Made by a program: the position numbers and the translations under genes. A stretch of 40,648 nt of DNA. Source: an uncultured bacterium. Its GTDB lineage: Bacteria > DRYD01. Positions 18,880 through 27,334 of the stretch are shown piece after piece. Below the pieces are notes generated by a model. It had not been told where the DNA came from and ran no database searches. It was given only the letters and a program-made list of their open reading frames with translations. Each line of letters begins with the position of its first letter. Within the stretch, counting starts at the first letter, position 1. The stretch is from positions 1 through 40,648 of the forward strand of contig CAKZQG010000015.1 of the NCBI GenBank assembly GCA_937139605.1, in the 5' to 3' direction.

Positions 18880-19326
18880 TTACTTTAAAAATGAAGGTCC
18901 GAATACTTCCTTAAAAATCTCACTTAAATAATAAATTTTAAATTCAAATTCTTTATTAAACACAACAATAGGTATATCCTTAACAAATTCGGATATAACT
19001 TGCCTACAAGCTCCACAAGGAGGAACAAATTCCTTAACTGGAACATATAAAAATAAACTTAACCATTTATTATTATAGTTATTAATTAATCCATTAGAAA
19101 CAGCATTAAAAACAGCTACTCTCTCAGCACATATTGTTAACCCATAAGAACTATTTTCTATATTAGTCCCCCCAATAAAATTAACTAAATTACTTTTATT
19201 ATTTAAAATCATCAATACAGAAGATACCTTAAATTTAGAATAAGGACTATAAGAATTATTATTATAAAAAATAAGTTCTTGCTTGATTTTTTCAATATAT
19301 TTTTCTAAAATTTCATCAATTTTCAT
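18880..19326 (-). CDS. cdd: Cytidine deaminase
   Basis: The protein is 148 residues, slightly longer than the usual 130-135 of the tetrameric form. Zinc ligands and the catalytic glutamate are clear: C66-A-E68 (TICAERVAV) and C104-G-A-C107 (PPCGACRQV). The N-terminal SPYSKFKVSSVL is the usual substrate-pocket region, with NIENSSYG further on. It hydrolyses cytidine and deoxycytidine to uridine forms in pyrimidine salvage. It lies 22 bp downstream of rdgB and 21 bp upstream of the GT9 gene. Together with rdgB and the nearby purine nucleoside phosphorylase it forms a nucleotide-salvage group. Confidence 0.95.
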   Translation of the reverse strand: MKIDEILEKYIEKIKQELIFYNNNSYSPYSKFKVSSVLMILNNKSNLVNFIGGTNIENSSYGLTICAERVAVFNAVSNGLINNYNNKWLSLFLYVPVKEFVPPCGACRQVISEFVKDIPIVVFNKEFEFKIYYLSEIFKEVFGPSFLK

Positions 19327-19348
19327 TATTTTTTACTAAATATATAAA

Positions 19349-19963
19349 TTACTTAATTAAATGGGGTTTAGATTTAATAAAATCAAACATTTTTTTAAAA
19401 GCGATAGCTCTATGACTATATTTACATTTTAGTTTTACATCAATTTCCCCAAAAGTTTTTTTTAAGGAAGGTAAAACAAAAATAGGATCATAACCAAATC
19501 CATTATCCCCAATAACTTTAGAGCTAACATATCCTTCAACACTTGCTGTAAATACATAATAATTAGAGAAATTAATCAATAAAACTGCACAACAAACATA
19601 CTTACATTTCCTATAGACTATATCTAAATCTTTAAACATATTAACAAATGCTTGATTTTTTTGGGATTGAGCTAAAGAAGGAAATATTCTTTTAGAATAA
19701 GGTCCTGGAAAATTATTTAATTCCAAAAATTCAATTCCACTGTCTTCAGAAATAACCAGCGCTAAAACTTGATGATACACATATTGTGCCTTCTTTACAG
19801 CATTATCATGATAATTATCATACACTTCTATATCCTCTGGGATATCTCCTTCATATTCTTTTAATTCAATGTAAAAATCCGGATTCTCTTCTTGATAAAT
19901 ACTTAATATATGAAATATTTCCCTTACTTTATGAAAATTCTTAGTAGCTAAATAAATAACCAT
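19349..19963 (-). CDS. rdgB: XTP/dITP diphosphatase (Ham1/RdgB)
   Basis: This house-cleaning enzyme removes dITP, XTP and other deaminated purine nucleotides before incorporation. The N-terminal TKNFHKVREI matches the conserved T/SxNxxKxxE substrate motif. The SEDSGIEF segment holds the catalytic Asp and metal ligand, GPYSKR follows, and GDNGFGYDPIFVLP and SHRAIAF complete the family signatures. At 204 residues the size is normal. The start is an ATG with GAAGGG upstream. It lies between the GAF/GGDEF-like membrane protein and cytidine deaminase, all closely spaced. Confidence 0.94.
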   Translation of the reverse strand: MVIYLATKNFHKVREIFHILSIYQEENPDFYIELKEYEGDIPEDIEVYDNYHDNAVKKAQYVYHQVLALVISEDSGIEFLELNNFPGPYSKRIFPSLAQSQKNQAFVNMFKDLDIVYRKCKYVCCAVLLINFSNYYVFTASVEGYVSSKVIGDNGFGYDPIFVLPSLKKTFGEIDVKLKCKYSHRAIAFKKMFDFIKSKPHLIK

Positions 19964-19991
19964 ACTTTTAACAACCCTTCTTTTTATTAAA

Positions 19992-21776
19992 TTAACTTTT
20001 TACTACATTAACTTTAGCAAATAATTCTTCTATAATTAGAGAAACATCTTTATTATAATTTATAAAATCAGCAAATTCAAATCTCACTTTACTTTCTTCG
20101 CCTAAAGATTTCAGTTTTAGATTAATATTATTTATAATCCTATTAACTACTTCTTTAGTTTTATTAGAATCTATTTTAATTAATAAAACAGTTATTATCC
20201 CATTACCTATATAAGATATTATATCTGTTACTCTTATAGTATTTCTAATAACAATATTAATTTCCTTTATAATTTTTATCTCTCTATCTTGCAAATCTTC
20301 AACTTCAGAAGAAGAAATAGCAAACAATTTAATAAATAAAATAGCAGAATTCTCATTATATCTTTTTGAAATAAAAAACTGATTATTAAGTACCTCCCAA
20401 AAGAAGGAAGGGCTGTAGCAATTTAATCGCTCATCCCACAAAACTCTACTTATAGTTTTATTATAATTAAGTGATACAAATATTATAATAGAAAGAGCCA
20501 ATCCAATATAAGCTAGAATTTCTTGTTTATCTTTTGTTATATCTCTTGGCTCTAAAGATGACAAATATATTAAACCAATAGGTTTTTCTCCAAAAGTTAA
20601 GGGAATAGCGGCAACACTCCTTTCCTTAGGATAAAAAGGACTAAGCAAAATACCATCTACATATTCTTTATCCTCTTCTATTACAACTATACTATTATTA
20701 TTATAAACGTAATTAAACAAATCTTCTAATTCTATTTTATTATAATTATAATAAAACTCGTAATTTTCTCCGTAAATTATAAACGGTTCTATTTTTAAAG
20801 TTGTATCAGATTTTATAAAAAGAACAAAAGTAGAAAAATTAATATATTTAGATATAAATTTTACTATATCATCTGATACTTTATACAAATTATTAAAGTT
20901 TTTAATAATATCAAAAATATCGAACAATATATTTAAAAGTACTTCACTTTTTTTATAATCTTGACTTAAAGATAATTTAAGGTTTTCTATTTCAGTATTT
21001 AAATCATCAATTAATTTATCTTTGATAGTTAATTCATTAGTTAAAGCTTTAATTTGATTATAAACTTCGTCTTTTTTCAATTGACTATCTTTAATTATCT
21101 TTTCTAATTCCACATTAAAAGCAATTTTTTCTTGTTCTAATTCTTGTTTTAAATTAGCTATTTCTTTTTGATACTCTGAAATTTTCTGTTCAAGCAAAGA
21201 AATATTCTCATTTAAAATATCCCTTTCTTCTACTAATGCATTAATTTGCTCAGTAAAATATTTAGCAACATAATTCAATCTAATCAAAACAAAAATTATA
21301 AATGAAATTAAAAATATGTTTAAAAATAAAAAGGGGATTAAATAATTAAAAGCAGGATCTCCTAATTTTTGAATAAACCCAATAGAACCTAAAATAGTAC
21401 CAACTAAAGATAAAAAGATTAACATAATATAATAAAAATTAGACACAAGTCTTAAATAAGTTATAGCCAAAGAAATAGGAACTAATAGAGATAAAAATAA
21501 AGCTGAAGAACTACTAAAATACAAAATAACACTACCTAAAATTACATCAATTAATCCCACAAATAATAAAAAACCGTATCTTCTATTATAAAGTAAAACA
21601 AAAGAAATTAAATCCCAAATAAATAATATCACAAAAAAAAAGTAAATATAAACAAAATTAGATTTATAAAGTAAAATATTGTCTATTACACAATATCCTA
21701 AACTAAAAAATCTTATAATAACATTAATTAACAGGTAATTATAAATAATAAAATTACCCATAAAATTAGAAAACAC
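19992..21776 (-). CDS. Membrane GAF protein with degenerate GGDEF-like domain
   Basis: About six hydrophobic helices fill residues 10-170. A coiled coil follows (about 172-270, with LNENISLLEQKISEYQKEI), then a GAF domain (about 285-430; the SVAAIPLTFGEKPIGLIYL stretch is typical). The C-terminal 150 residues follow the GGDEF plan, beginning WDERLNCYSPSFFWEVLN where active enzymes have DxLTGLxNRRxF. The signature loop reads YIGNGIITVLL instead of RxGGDEFxxLL, so diguanylate cyclase activity is very unlikely. It may be a signal-sensing scaffold or nucleotide receptor. The start is either GTG at 21776 or ATG at 21761, neither with a good SD. It lies among nucleotide-salvage genes. Confidence 0.75.
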   Translation of the reverse strand: MFSNFMGNFIIYNYLLINVIIRFFSLGYCVIDNILLYKSNFVYIYFFFVILFIWDLISFVLLYNRRYGFLLFVGLIDVILGSVILYFSSSSALFLSLLVPISLAITYLRLVSNFYYIMLIFLSLVGTILGSIGFIQKLGDPAFNYLIPFLFLNIFLISFIIFVLIRLNYVAKYFTEQINALVEERDILNENISLLEQKISEYQKEIANLKQELEQEKIAFNVELEKIIKDSQLKKDEVYNQIKALTNELTIKDKLIDDLNTEIENLKLSLSQDYKKSEVLLNILFDIFDIIKNFNNLYKVSDDIVKFISKYINFSTFVLFIKSDTTLKIEPFIIYGENYEFYYNYNKIELEDLFNYVYNNNSIVVIEEDKEYVDGILLSPFYPKERSVAAIPLTFGEKPIGLIYLSSLEPRDITKDKQEILAYIGLALSIIIFVSLNYNKTISRVLWDERLNCYSPSFFWEVLNNQFFISKRYNENSAILFIKLFAISSSEVEDLQDREIKIIKEINIVIRNTIRVTDIISYIGNGIITVLLIKIDSNKTKEVVNRIINNINLKLKSLGEESKVRFEFADFINYNKDVSLIIEELFAKVNVVKS

Positions 21777-21906
21777 TAAATAGTTTTTACCTTATAAACT
21801 TACTAAAATCATTCTTTACAATCCAAAAGCATTATTATATCTTTAATTATTATGTACTAATATAATAATACAATTTAAAAACCTTATTATACATTTTTTG
21901 AAAAAT

Positions 21907-22770
21907 CTATTGAATCTTATCAATAGCGATAGTAATTATTTTTTTGATATTATCTATAGATTTTTTAACGTTATCTAAAACTTCCTGATGACTAACTCCC
22001 CTTTCTATAACTTCTTCCATAATATCTGTAACAATCGATAAGCCAAATACTTTAATTTTAGAATGTACAGCAACAATAACTTCAGGCACAGTAGACATTC
22101 CTACTGCATCTACCCCTAAAGTTCTTAGCATCCTTAACTCAGCAGCAGTTTCGTAATTAGGGCCACTTACCATACAATAAACTCCTTTAACATAAGGAAC
22201 CCCTTTATTTTTTAGCTCATTTTCTACCTTTAATCTCCATTCTTTATCATAAGCATTTTGCATGCTAATAAATCGCTCTCCATATTCATCTAAATTCTCT
22301 CCCCTCAAGGGATTTTCTGGTAAAAATAATGCAATATGATCAGATATAATCATAATGTCTCCAACTTTAAAAGCAGGATTAACCCCACCACTGGCATTTG
22401 TTATTATTAAATAATCAATCCCTAATTTTTTCAAAACTCTAATATAAAAAGTAACTTTTTTCATATCATAACCTTCATAATAATGGAATCTTCCTTGTAA
22501 AAATAATAAATTAGTATTCTTGTAATTAGAAAATATTAATTTTCCTTTATGTCCTGCCACAGTAGTTTTTTCAAAATTAGGGATATCCTTATAATCTAAT
22601 TCACTTCTTTTTTTAAAAATAGAATGATCTTCAGGGATCTCATTTAATCCAGAACCTAAAACTACTGCTACCTTTGGAATCTCTATTTTTTCGTTTTTTA
22701 TAAAATTATTTAAAAAATTATAACTTTCATTTATTTGATTTAAATAATTTTCTTTATCGAAATTTCCCAT
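21907..22770 (-). CDS. Purine nucleoside phosphorylase (trimeric type)
   Basis: The enzyme splits purine nucleosides with phosphate to free base and ribose-1-phosphate. Key motifs are VLGSGLNEIPE (phosphate loop), TVAGHKGKL, GRFHYYEGYD, TNASGGVNPAF and VSGPNYETAAELRML, with a GVDAVGMSTVPEV segment carrying the base-binding region. I use the ATG at 22770 (287 residues, usual for the PunA/PNP-II class). The longer frame to 22839 would overlap the ROK gene and adds a segment with no family counterpart. No clear SD precedes either start, so translational coupling to the ROK gene 22 bp upstream is likely. Adenine phosphoribosyltransferase at 29.9 kb would reuse any free adenine. Confidence 0.92.
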   Translation of the reverse strand: MGNFDKENYLNQINESYNFLNNFIKNEKIEIPKVAVVLGSGLNEIPEDHSIFKKRSELDYKDIPNFEKTTVAGHKGKLIFSNYKNTNLLFLQGRFHYYEGYDMKKVTFYIRVLKKLGIDYLIITNASGGVNPAFKVGDIMIISDHIALFLPENPLRGENLDEYGERFISMQNAYDKEWRLKVENELKNKGVPYVKGVYCMVSGPNYETAAELRMLRTLGVDAVGMSTVPEVIVAVHSKIKVFGLSIVTDIMEEVIERGVSHQEVLDNVKKSIDNIKKIITIAIDKIQ

Positions 22771-22792
22771 AGTAATAAAATATTCTATATTT

Positions 22793-23761
22793 TTATATAA
22801 AATCCTTAGCAAAAGCGCTTCCCAAAATATTATATTCATTTATATTATTAAAAGGCTTTAAAAAAACTATCCTTTTATTAAAGTATTCTTTATTTATTTT
22901 TATCATTTTAACATTTTGTTTTAAAAAATAAAATAATTTTTCTTTAAAATAGTTTAAAGATAATACAATTTTTCCACCTATAAAAATATAATAAGGATTA
23001 ACAGTTAAGATAATATTATTAATAAGCAAAGCTAAATAAAATGCAAAATCATTAAATAAAATCTTATATTTACTATATTTTTCGTTTTGAATAATTTCTT
23101 TTAATCCTTTGTAATTTTTATGGTATTTATTATTAAAAAGATCAGTTAAAGACTTAGCGGAAGCAAAAGTTTCGATACAATTAAATGAACCACAACCGCA
23201 TTTTGTTAAATTATTTTTATAATTAGTTTTAGGGTAATATACTTTAGTATGTCCTAATTCAAAGGCAGAATAATCTGCTCCTAAAACTATTTTATTATTT
23301 ATAATAGCTCCTGAACCTATTCCAGTCCCTATTACCAAATATACTATATCTTTATTATATAAATTAAATTTATTAAAGAATTTCTTATAAATTCCTATTG
23401 TTCCTGCATTTGCATCATTTAATACATACAAATCTATATTTCCTTTAAAAATCTTATTTATTTTTTTAAAAAAAATTTTATTAAAATCAATTTCTTTAAA
23501 ATATTTTAGATTTGGGCACTTAATACAATAATTTTTTTTAGTATTAACAATCCCTGGTAGAGCTATACCGATATTTATTTTCTCATATCCAGCTAAATCT
23601 AACTTAAATAAATTATCTATTATTTTATTAATAAGATCTATTGGTTTATAATAGTAAGTTATATCAAAAGAATCTAAAATTTCTAACTTATAATTATTTA
23701 TATTTACTTTACATATATCTATATGGCTTCCTCCAACATCTATTCCTATATTTAATTCCAT
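22793..23761 (-). CDS. ROK-family sugar kinase
   Basis: The N-terminal IGIDVGGSHIDICKVN is the ATP phosphate-binding loop of ROK kinases. LNDANAGTIGIY carries the catalytic Asp of the sugar site, and GTGIGSGAIINNKIVLGAD with ELGHTKV follows. The zinc motif CGCGSFNCIE is intact. There is no N-terminal helix-turn-helix, so this is a kinase rather than a NagC/XylR repressor; a glucokinase or a related hexose/N-acetylhexosamine kinase is most likely. The 322-residue length is normal. It lies 7 bp downstream of the response regulator and 22 bp upstream of purine nucleoside phosphorylase, indicating one transcript. Confidence 0.88.
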   Translation of the reverse strand: MELNIGIDVGGSHIDICKVNINNYKLEILDSFDITYYYKPIDLINKIIDNLFKLDLAGYEKINIGIALPGIVNTKKNYCIKCPNLKYFKEIDFNKIFFKKINKIFKGNIDLYVLNDANAGTIGIYKKFFNKFNLYNKDIVYLVIGTGIGSGAIINNKIVLGADYSAFELGHTKVYYPKTNYKNNLTKCGCGSFNCIETFASAKSLTDLFNNKYHKNYKGLKEIIQNEKYSKYKILFNDFAFYLALLINNIILTVNPYYIFIGGKIVLSLNYFKEKLFYFLKQNVKMIKINKEYFNKRIVFLKPFNNINEYNILGSAFAKDFI

Positions 23762-23768
23762 AATATAA

Positions 23769-24428
23769 TTAATCTACTTTTAATTTTATTTTTCCACCTT
23801 TTACAGTTATTAATTTTAATCCTAATTTTTCTATTTTTTTCCTTAAACTATAAATATAATAATTATCAAAAGAATTATCATTTAAAATAACAAAGTTATT
23901 GATATTACTTAATAGAGTTTCAAATAGTATTGATTCTTGATAGGATAAAGTATCTATTAGTTTATAATAATTTCCTTGATTAATTAATAAACTAGCATTG
24001 GATTTATCATAATAATAATCTTTAAATAAATGAACTAATTCGGATTTATTATAATCTAGGCGTTTTATCCAATTATTTAATTTAGCTATAACTTCATCAA
24101 GATTAAAAGGTTTTAGGATATAATCATCAGCCCCTAGATTTAAAGCAATTAATTTATAATCTTCAATAGCGGTTAAAAATATTACAATAGCTTTAGGGTT
24201 TAATTCTTTTATTATTTTTAATAATTCTATGCCATCTCCATCAGGTAGAAGATAATCCAATAAAGAGATATCTATTTTATTTTTATAAATTAGTTCTTTA
24301 GCCTGATAAAAATTATCTGCTGTTAATAAATTTAAATTAAATTTAGGGATTATAAAATTTTGAATGCTTTCAGTAATAGTTTGCATTATATTAAATTCAT
24401 CTTCCACAACAAGTAAAGATACCGACAT
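23769..24428 (-). CDS. Orphan response regulator, OmpR-like
   Basis: The receiver domain is complete: acidic pair Asp10/Glu11, phosphoacceptor Asp58 (SLLDYLLPDGDG), Thr86 and Lys106 (LKPF). The C-terminal 95 residues are a shortened winged-helix of OmpR/PhoB type; LSYQESILFETLLSN and YIYSLRKKIEKLGLKLITVKG match the usual recognition-helix and wing region. No histidine kinase gene is near, so the partner must act in trans or the regulator is kinase-independent. The ATG has GAGG upstream, and it overlaps the stop of the preceding gene (TAATG), so it is translationally coupled. Regulated genes unknown; its own operon is a reasonable guess. Confidence 0.85.
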   Translation of the reverse strand: MSVSLLVVEDEFNIMQTITESIQNFIIPKFNLNLLTADNFYQAKELIYKNKIDISLLDYLLPDGDGIELLKIIKELNPKAIVIFLTAIEDYKLIALNLGADDYILKPFNLDEVIAKLNNWIKRLDYNKSELVHLFKDYYYDKSNASLLINQGNYYKLIDTLSYQESILFETLLSNINNFVILNDNSFDNYYIYSLRKKIEKLGLKLITVKGGKIKLKVD

Positions 24429-25111
24429 TATAAAATTCCTCTTTCTTTTGCTTTAGAAATAACGTAATCTTGAAATTCGTAAATAGTATTATATCTTTGG
24501 ATTTTCTGTAAAGAATTTACTTCGCAAAAACTATGAAAATTATTATCAAATAATTCTTTATGAAATATTTCCAATAGTTTATTAAAAAATCTTCTCATAT
24601 TAATAAAAGAAGAATAAGCAAACTCTTCTTTTAGAAAATCTTTATAATCAAAAAATGACAAATCAACTCTAAAGAAATAATTTTGTTCATTTTCTCTTAT
24701 TATGATATCCATAAAAATTTGTTCTTTAATATTAACTATTTTTTCATTTTTATCACCGTGCATTCCTAAAGTTATAGCTTTCTTAAATAATCTAATTACT
24801 CCTGGTTCCCTATTTTTTAACTCCTCTACTTCCTTTATATATCCTAAAGCGATTAATTTAACAGAAGAAATATCAAAAATATATTCCTTATATTTTCTAA
24901 AATCATTTTCTATATTTTCTTTTTTATATTCTATATTATCTTTGAGATTTATTACATCATTTAAATTTTCTTCACTAACGTTTAGATTATTTTCTAAAGT
25001 ATTTCCAGTATTATTATCATTCTTATTTTCAAACAAGAATATACTAAGAATAATTTTATTTTCCTTTTCATTTATTTTTATTTTTTTCACTCTAAATGGA
25101 ATATAAATCAT
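24428..25111 (-). CDS. Hypothetical protein, 227 residues
   Basis: I do not recognise a family. The protein is hydrophilic with no signal peptide or membrane helix. An N-terminal beta-rich part (IPFRVKKIKINEKENKI) is followed by an Asn/Glu-rich low-complexity linker (about 35-70). A mixed alpha/beta region (80-160) with alternating strands could be a PH-like or PilZ-like barrel. A helical tail follows. Its stop overlaps the response regulator start, and it lies 22 bp after the metallopeptidase gene, so it is part of the same operon and may belong to that signalling route. I chose the ATG at 25111 over a TTG at 25117. Confidence 0.6.
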   Translation of the reverse strand: MIYIPFRVKKIKINEKENKIILSIFLFENKNDNNTGNTLENNLNVSEENLNDVINLKDNIEYKKENIENDFRKYKEYIFDISSVKLIALGYIKEVEELKNREPGVIRLFKKAITLGMHGDKNEKIVNIKEQIFMDIIIRENEQNYFFRVDLSFFDYKDFLKEEFAYSSFINMRRFFNKLLEIFHKELFDNNFHSFCEVNSLQKIQRYNTIYEFQDYVISKAKERGIL

Positions 25112-25133
25112 AAACAATTTAGTTTAATATAGT

Positions 25134-26354
25134 TTATTTAATAGGGGTTGGAGTTGTATTTTGAATATAATATTGCCATTTTTTTTCTATCTCTTTTATT
25201 ATATTTTCATTATTATAACTAAGTGAAAACTTATAAACTTTATTAAGTGAATTCAATATATCATTATTATTTTTTAATTCTTTAATAAAGTCTCTATATT
25301 TATTAATACCAAAGGAATTTACTAAAAAGCATGTAAAAGCTAAGGAATTATCATAAAAATTTTTTATTTCTTCATTTGAATAAAAATTAGGATATAATAG
25401 ATTATTAAAAGAAATTTTATTATTAGGAATATAATTAATATAATCCAGACCAGTTATAATTCTATACTCTTGGTATTGAGCAATACCTTCCAATATAAAT
25501 TTAAAATTTATAGGGGTATTAATTATATTTAAATATCTATACATAACCAAATGAGATATTTCATGTGGTAAAACTCTTTGAATAAGCATAGGATCTTTTT
25601 CATGAGCATATATACTTGCCCTTGCTAAATTATAATAATCAAAATTAATAACAAAAGCTCCAGATGACCATTCAGGAACCATATCATAAGATCTATAAAT
25701 ATCATCATTAGGAGCTAAATATATAGGTATCTTCTCTCCAAAAAAAACTGAAAAATTATAATAATCATTAAATCCCATAAACTTTATAAATTCTTCATAA
25801 TAATAATCTACTAAATTATTTAATATTATTTTTATTTGCTCATTTGTATAATAAACTGTAAAATATTTTGTTTCATATTTTTTATATTCAATTTTATTTG
25901 TTTTTAAATCATTATTAAAATTTAAATCCAATTGATAGCTACTATTTGTTTTACTTTCTTGTGTATCTAAATTTTCTAAATTCTTTCTGTTTATATTATT
26001 TACATCTATTATTCTTGTTTCTTTATTTATAGACAAAATAAATTTAGAATTATAATCTGAGATTATTTTTATTAAATCATAGTAATAATTCCCATTAATA
26101 TTAATAGGTAAGTAATTATTTATATTAATATCATATATTAACTGTTCTACTATTTTTTTACTAACAAATATATTTAATTTTTGATTTTCTTGCTTTATTA
26201 TGTATTCATTTTTATTTACAGGTTTATTAAAAATAAAAAGAATATATTCATAAGAGTATATAGGTAAAATTGAAAAAAATAAAATAGCTATAAAAATTAC
26301 AATTAATGTTGAAATTTTAGATAAAATAATTTTAAAAACTTTAATAAGTTTAAT
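25134..26354 (-). CDS. Secreted gluzincin-type metallopeptidase, likely AUU start
   Basis: The zinc motif HEISH (His264, Glu265, His268) is followed 20 residues later by LEGIAQYQE, with the third ligand Glu289, as in peptidase MA-like gluzincins. The first conventional start is a TTG at 26036, but the frame stays open for 106 codons upstream and nothing there provides ATG, GTG or TTG. That extension begins right after AGGGAGGGG (26362-26370) with an ATT at 26354. It reads as a signal peptide: IKLIKVFKIILSK, a hydrophobic core, then ILPIYSYEY. It continues with a domain containing NYLPININGNYYYDLIKII, reminiscent of copper-amine-oxidase N-terminal-like repeats. The full product would be 406 residues, exported or membrane-anchored. 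It heads the operon with the response regulator. Confidence 0.72.
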   Translation of the reverse strand: MKLIKVFKIILSKISTLIVIFIAILFFSILPIYSYEYILFIFNKPVNKNEYIIKQENQKLNIFVSKKIVEQLIYDININNYLPININGNYYYDLIKIISDYNSKFILSINKETRIIDVNNINRKNLENLDTQESKTNSSYQLDLNFNNDLKTNKIEYKKYETKYFTVYYTNEQIKIILNNLVDYYYEEFIKFMGFNDYYNFSVFFGEKIPIYLAPNDDIYRSYDMVPEWSSGAFVINFDYYNLARASIYAHEKDPMLIQRVLPHEISHLVMYRYLNIINTPINFKFILEGIAQYQEYRIITGLDYINYIPNNKISFNNLLYPNFYSNEEIKNFYDNSLAFTCFLVNSFGINKYRDFIKELKNNNDILNSLNKVYKFSLSYNNENIIKEIEKKWQYYIQNTTPTPIK

Positions 26355-26731
26355 AAAAAATCCCCTCCCTTAAATTATTTAAATTTTAAAAATAATAATT
26401 CCTCCTTTAAACAAATTAACAAGAACCACCCAAAAAAATACAAAAAAACAAAAATATTAAAAATTATTAAAAATTATTAAAAATATTGATAAAAGTCAAC
26501 AAAATTGATATTTTTTTAAAAAAATTACTTTTTCTATTATTTTTTCTAATTTTAAAAAAAATTTTTATTTTTATTCCTTGAAAATACTATAATCTTAATG
26601 ATCATATTTAAAAAATTTTTATAAAATTCTTGAATTTTTAAAAAAAATAAGTATATTTTAATAAAATAAAGGGAAAATAAGTATGAATATAAAATAATAT
26701 AATTGTAGAGAGTAAAAAGGAGGTGACGTAA
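26355..26731. promoter_or_regulatory. Divergent intergenic region with phased A-tracts
   Basis: The region separates the minus-strand metallopeptidase from plus-strand HU. From 26431 to about 26495 A-tracts recur every 10 bp (for example aaattattaa twice in a row at 26461-26480), which should bend the DNA. A second SD-like AAAGGAGG on the minus strand (26401-26408) is not followed by any usable start codon. Near HU, TATAAT occurs at 26698-26703 but without a convincing -35 element; TTGAAA at 26578-26583 likewise lacks a partner. HU has an excellent AAGGAGGTGA five bases before its ATG. Promoters must be here, but I cannot fix them. Confidence 0.5.
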
Positions 26732-27052
26732 ATGCCAAAGGCAACAAAAGCAAAGAGTAAAGTAGTTACCAAAAAGGAATTAGTAGATTCCATGGTAAAA
26801 TGGGCTGCTCAAAATAAAGGAGTAGAATTAACAAAAAAACAAGCAGAAGCAGCTTTAAAAGGAATGTTAGAAAGCGTAAGAGAATTCCTACATAAAGGAC
26901 ATAAAGTTCAATTAGTTCCATACGGAAGCTGGGAAGTTAGACAAAGAGCTGCAAGAAAAGGAAGAAATCCAAAAACTCAACAAGTTATCCAAATCCCCGC
27001 AAGAAAAGTCCCTGTTTTTAGAGTAGGTAAAAGATTAAAAGAAGGAATGTAA
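26732..27052 (+). CDS. hup: HU-family nucleoid protein
   Basis: HU/IHF proteins bind and bend DNA as dimers and shape the nucleoid. The core from KKELVDSMVKWAAQ to the end follows the family: two helices, then GSWEVRQRAARKGRNPKTQQ, matching the GFGxFxVxxRxxRxGxNPxTG beta-arm signature, with IPARKVPVFRVGKRLKE at the end. The phenylalanines of the usual GFGxF are replaced (YGSWEV). The length, 106 residues, exceeds the usual 90 because of a basic N-terminal extension (MPKATKAKSKVVT) and altered spacing. The gene is monocistronic, with a perfect ribosome binding site, an own terminator and codon use richer in G/C than its neighbours, consistent with high expression. Confidence 0.95.
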   Translation: MPKATKAKSKVVTKKELVDSMVKWAAQNKGVELTKKQAEAALKGMLESVREFLHKGHKVQLVPYGSWEVRQRAARKGRNPKTQQVIQIPARKVPVFRVGKRLKEGM

Positions 27053-27085
27053 TTTTTTTAATTTAATGTTAATTAAAGAACTTTT

Positions 27086-27121
27086 AAGGGGGGTTAAATA
27101 AAAACCTCCCTTTTGTTTTTT
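27086..27121 (+). terminator. Rho-independent terminator after HU
   Basis: AAGGGGGGTT at 27086-27095 pairs with AACCTCCCTT at 27103-27112 with one G-T pair, closing a 7-nt loop. It is followed by TTGTTTTTTT. It begins 34 bp after the HU stop. Confidence 0.85.
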
Positions 27122-27241
27122 TATTAATTTTTAAGTATAAATTTTTAAACAAATTTTAGACAATTAATTAATTAAGAGGTAATCCCTAAAAGCTATAGAA
27201 TATATAAAATAAAGGGTTAATGAATTTTAATTAATTATAAA

Positions 27242-27313
27242 GCCCACGTAGCTCAGTGGAAGAGCGCATCCTTGGTAAGGATGAGGTCACCGGTTCGATC
27301 CCGGTCGTGGGCT
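27242..27313 (+). tRNA. tRNA-Thr (GGU)
   Basis: The 72-nt cloverleaf has acceptor GCCCACG/CGTGGGC, D-arm GCTC/GAGC, anticodon stem CATCC/GGATG with loop TTGGTAA (anticodon GGT, reading ACC and ACU), T-arm ACCGG/CCGGT and discriminator T. CCA is not encoded. It directly precedes the structured RNA candidate and may share its promoter. Confidence 0.96.
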
Positions 27314-27334
27314 TTTCTTTATTCTATAAAATTA

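Noticed and set aside
20000-20500. Active diguanylate cyclase
   Set aside because: The signature loop reads IGNGII in place of GGDEF and the metal-binding residues are missing.
26355-26731. Replication origin at the point where gene orientation switches
   Set aside because: Very AT-rich and divergent, but no DnaA-box cluster (TTATCCACA-like) and no dnaA or dnaN nearby.
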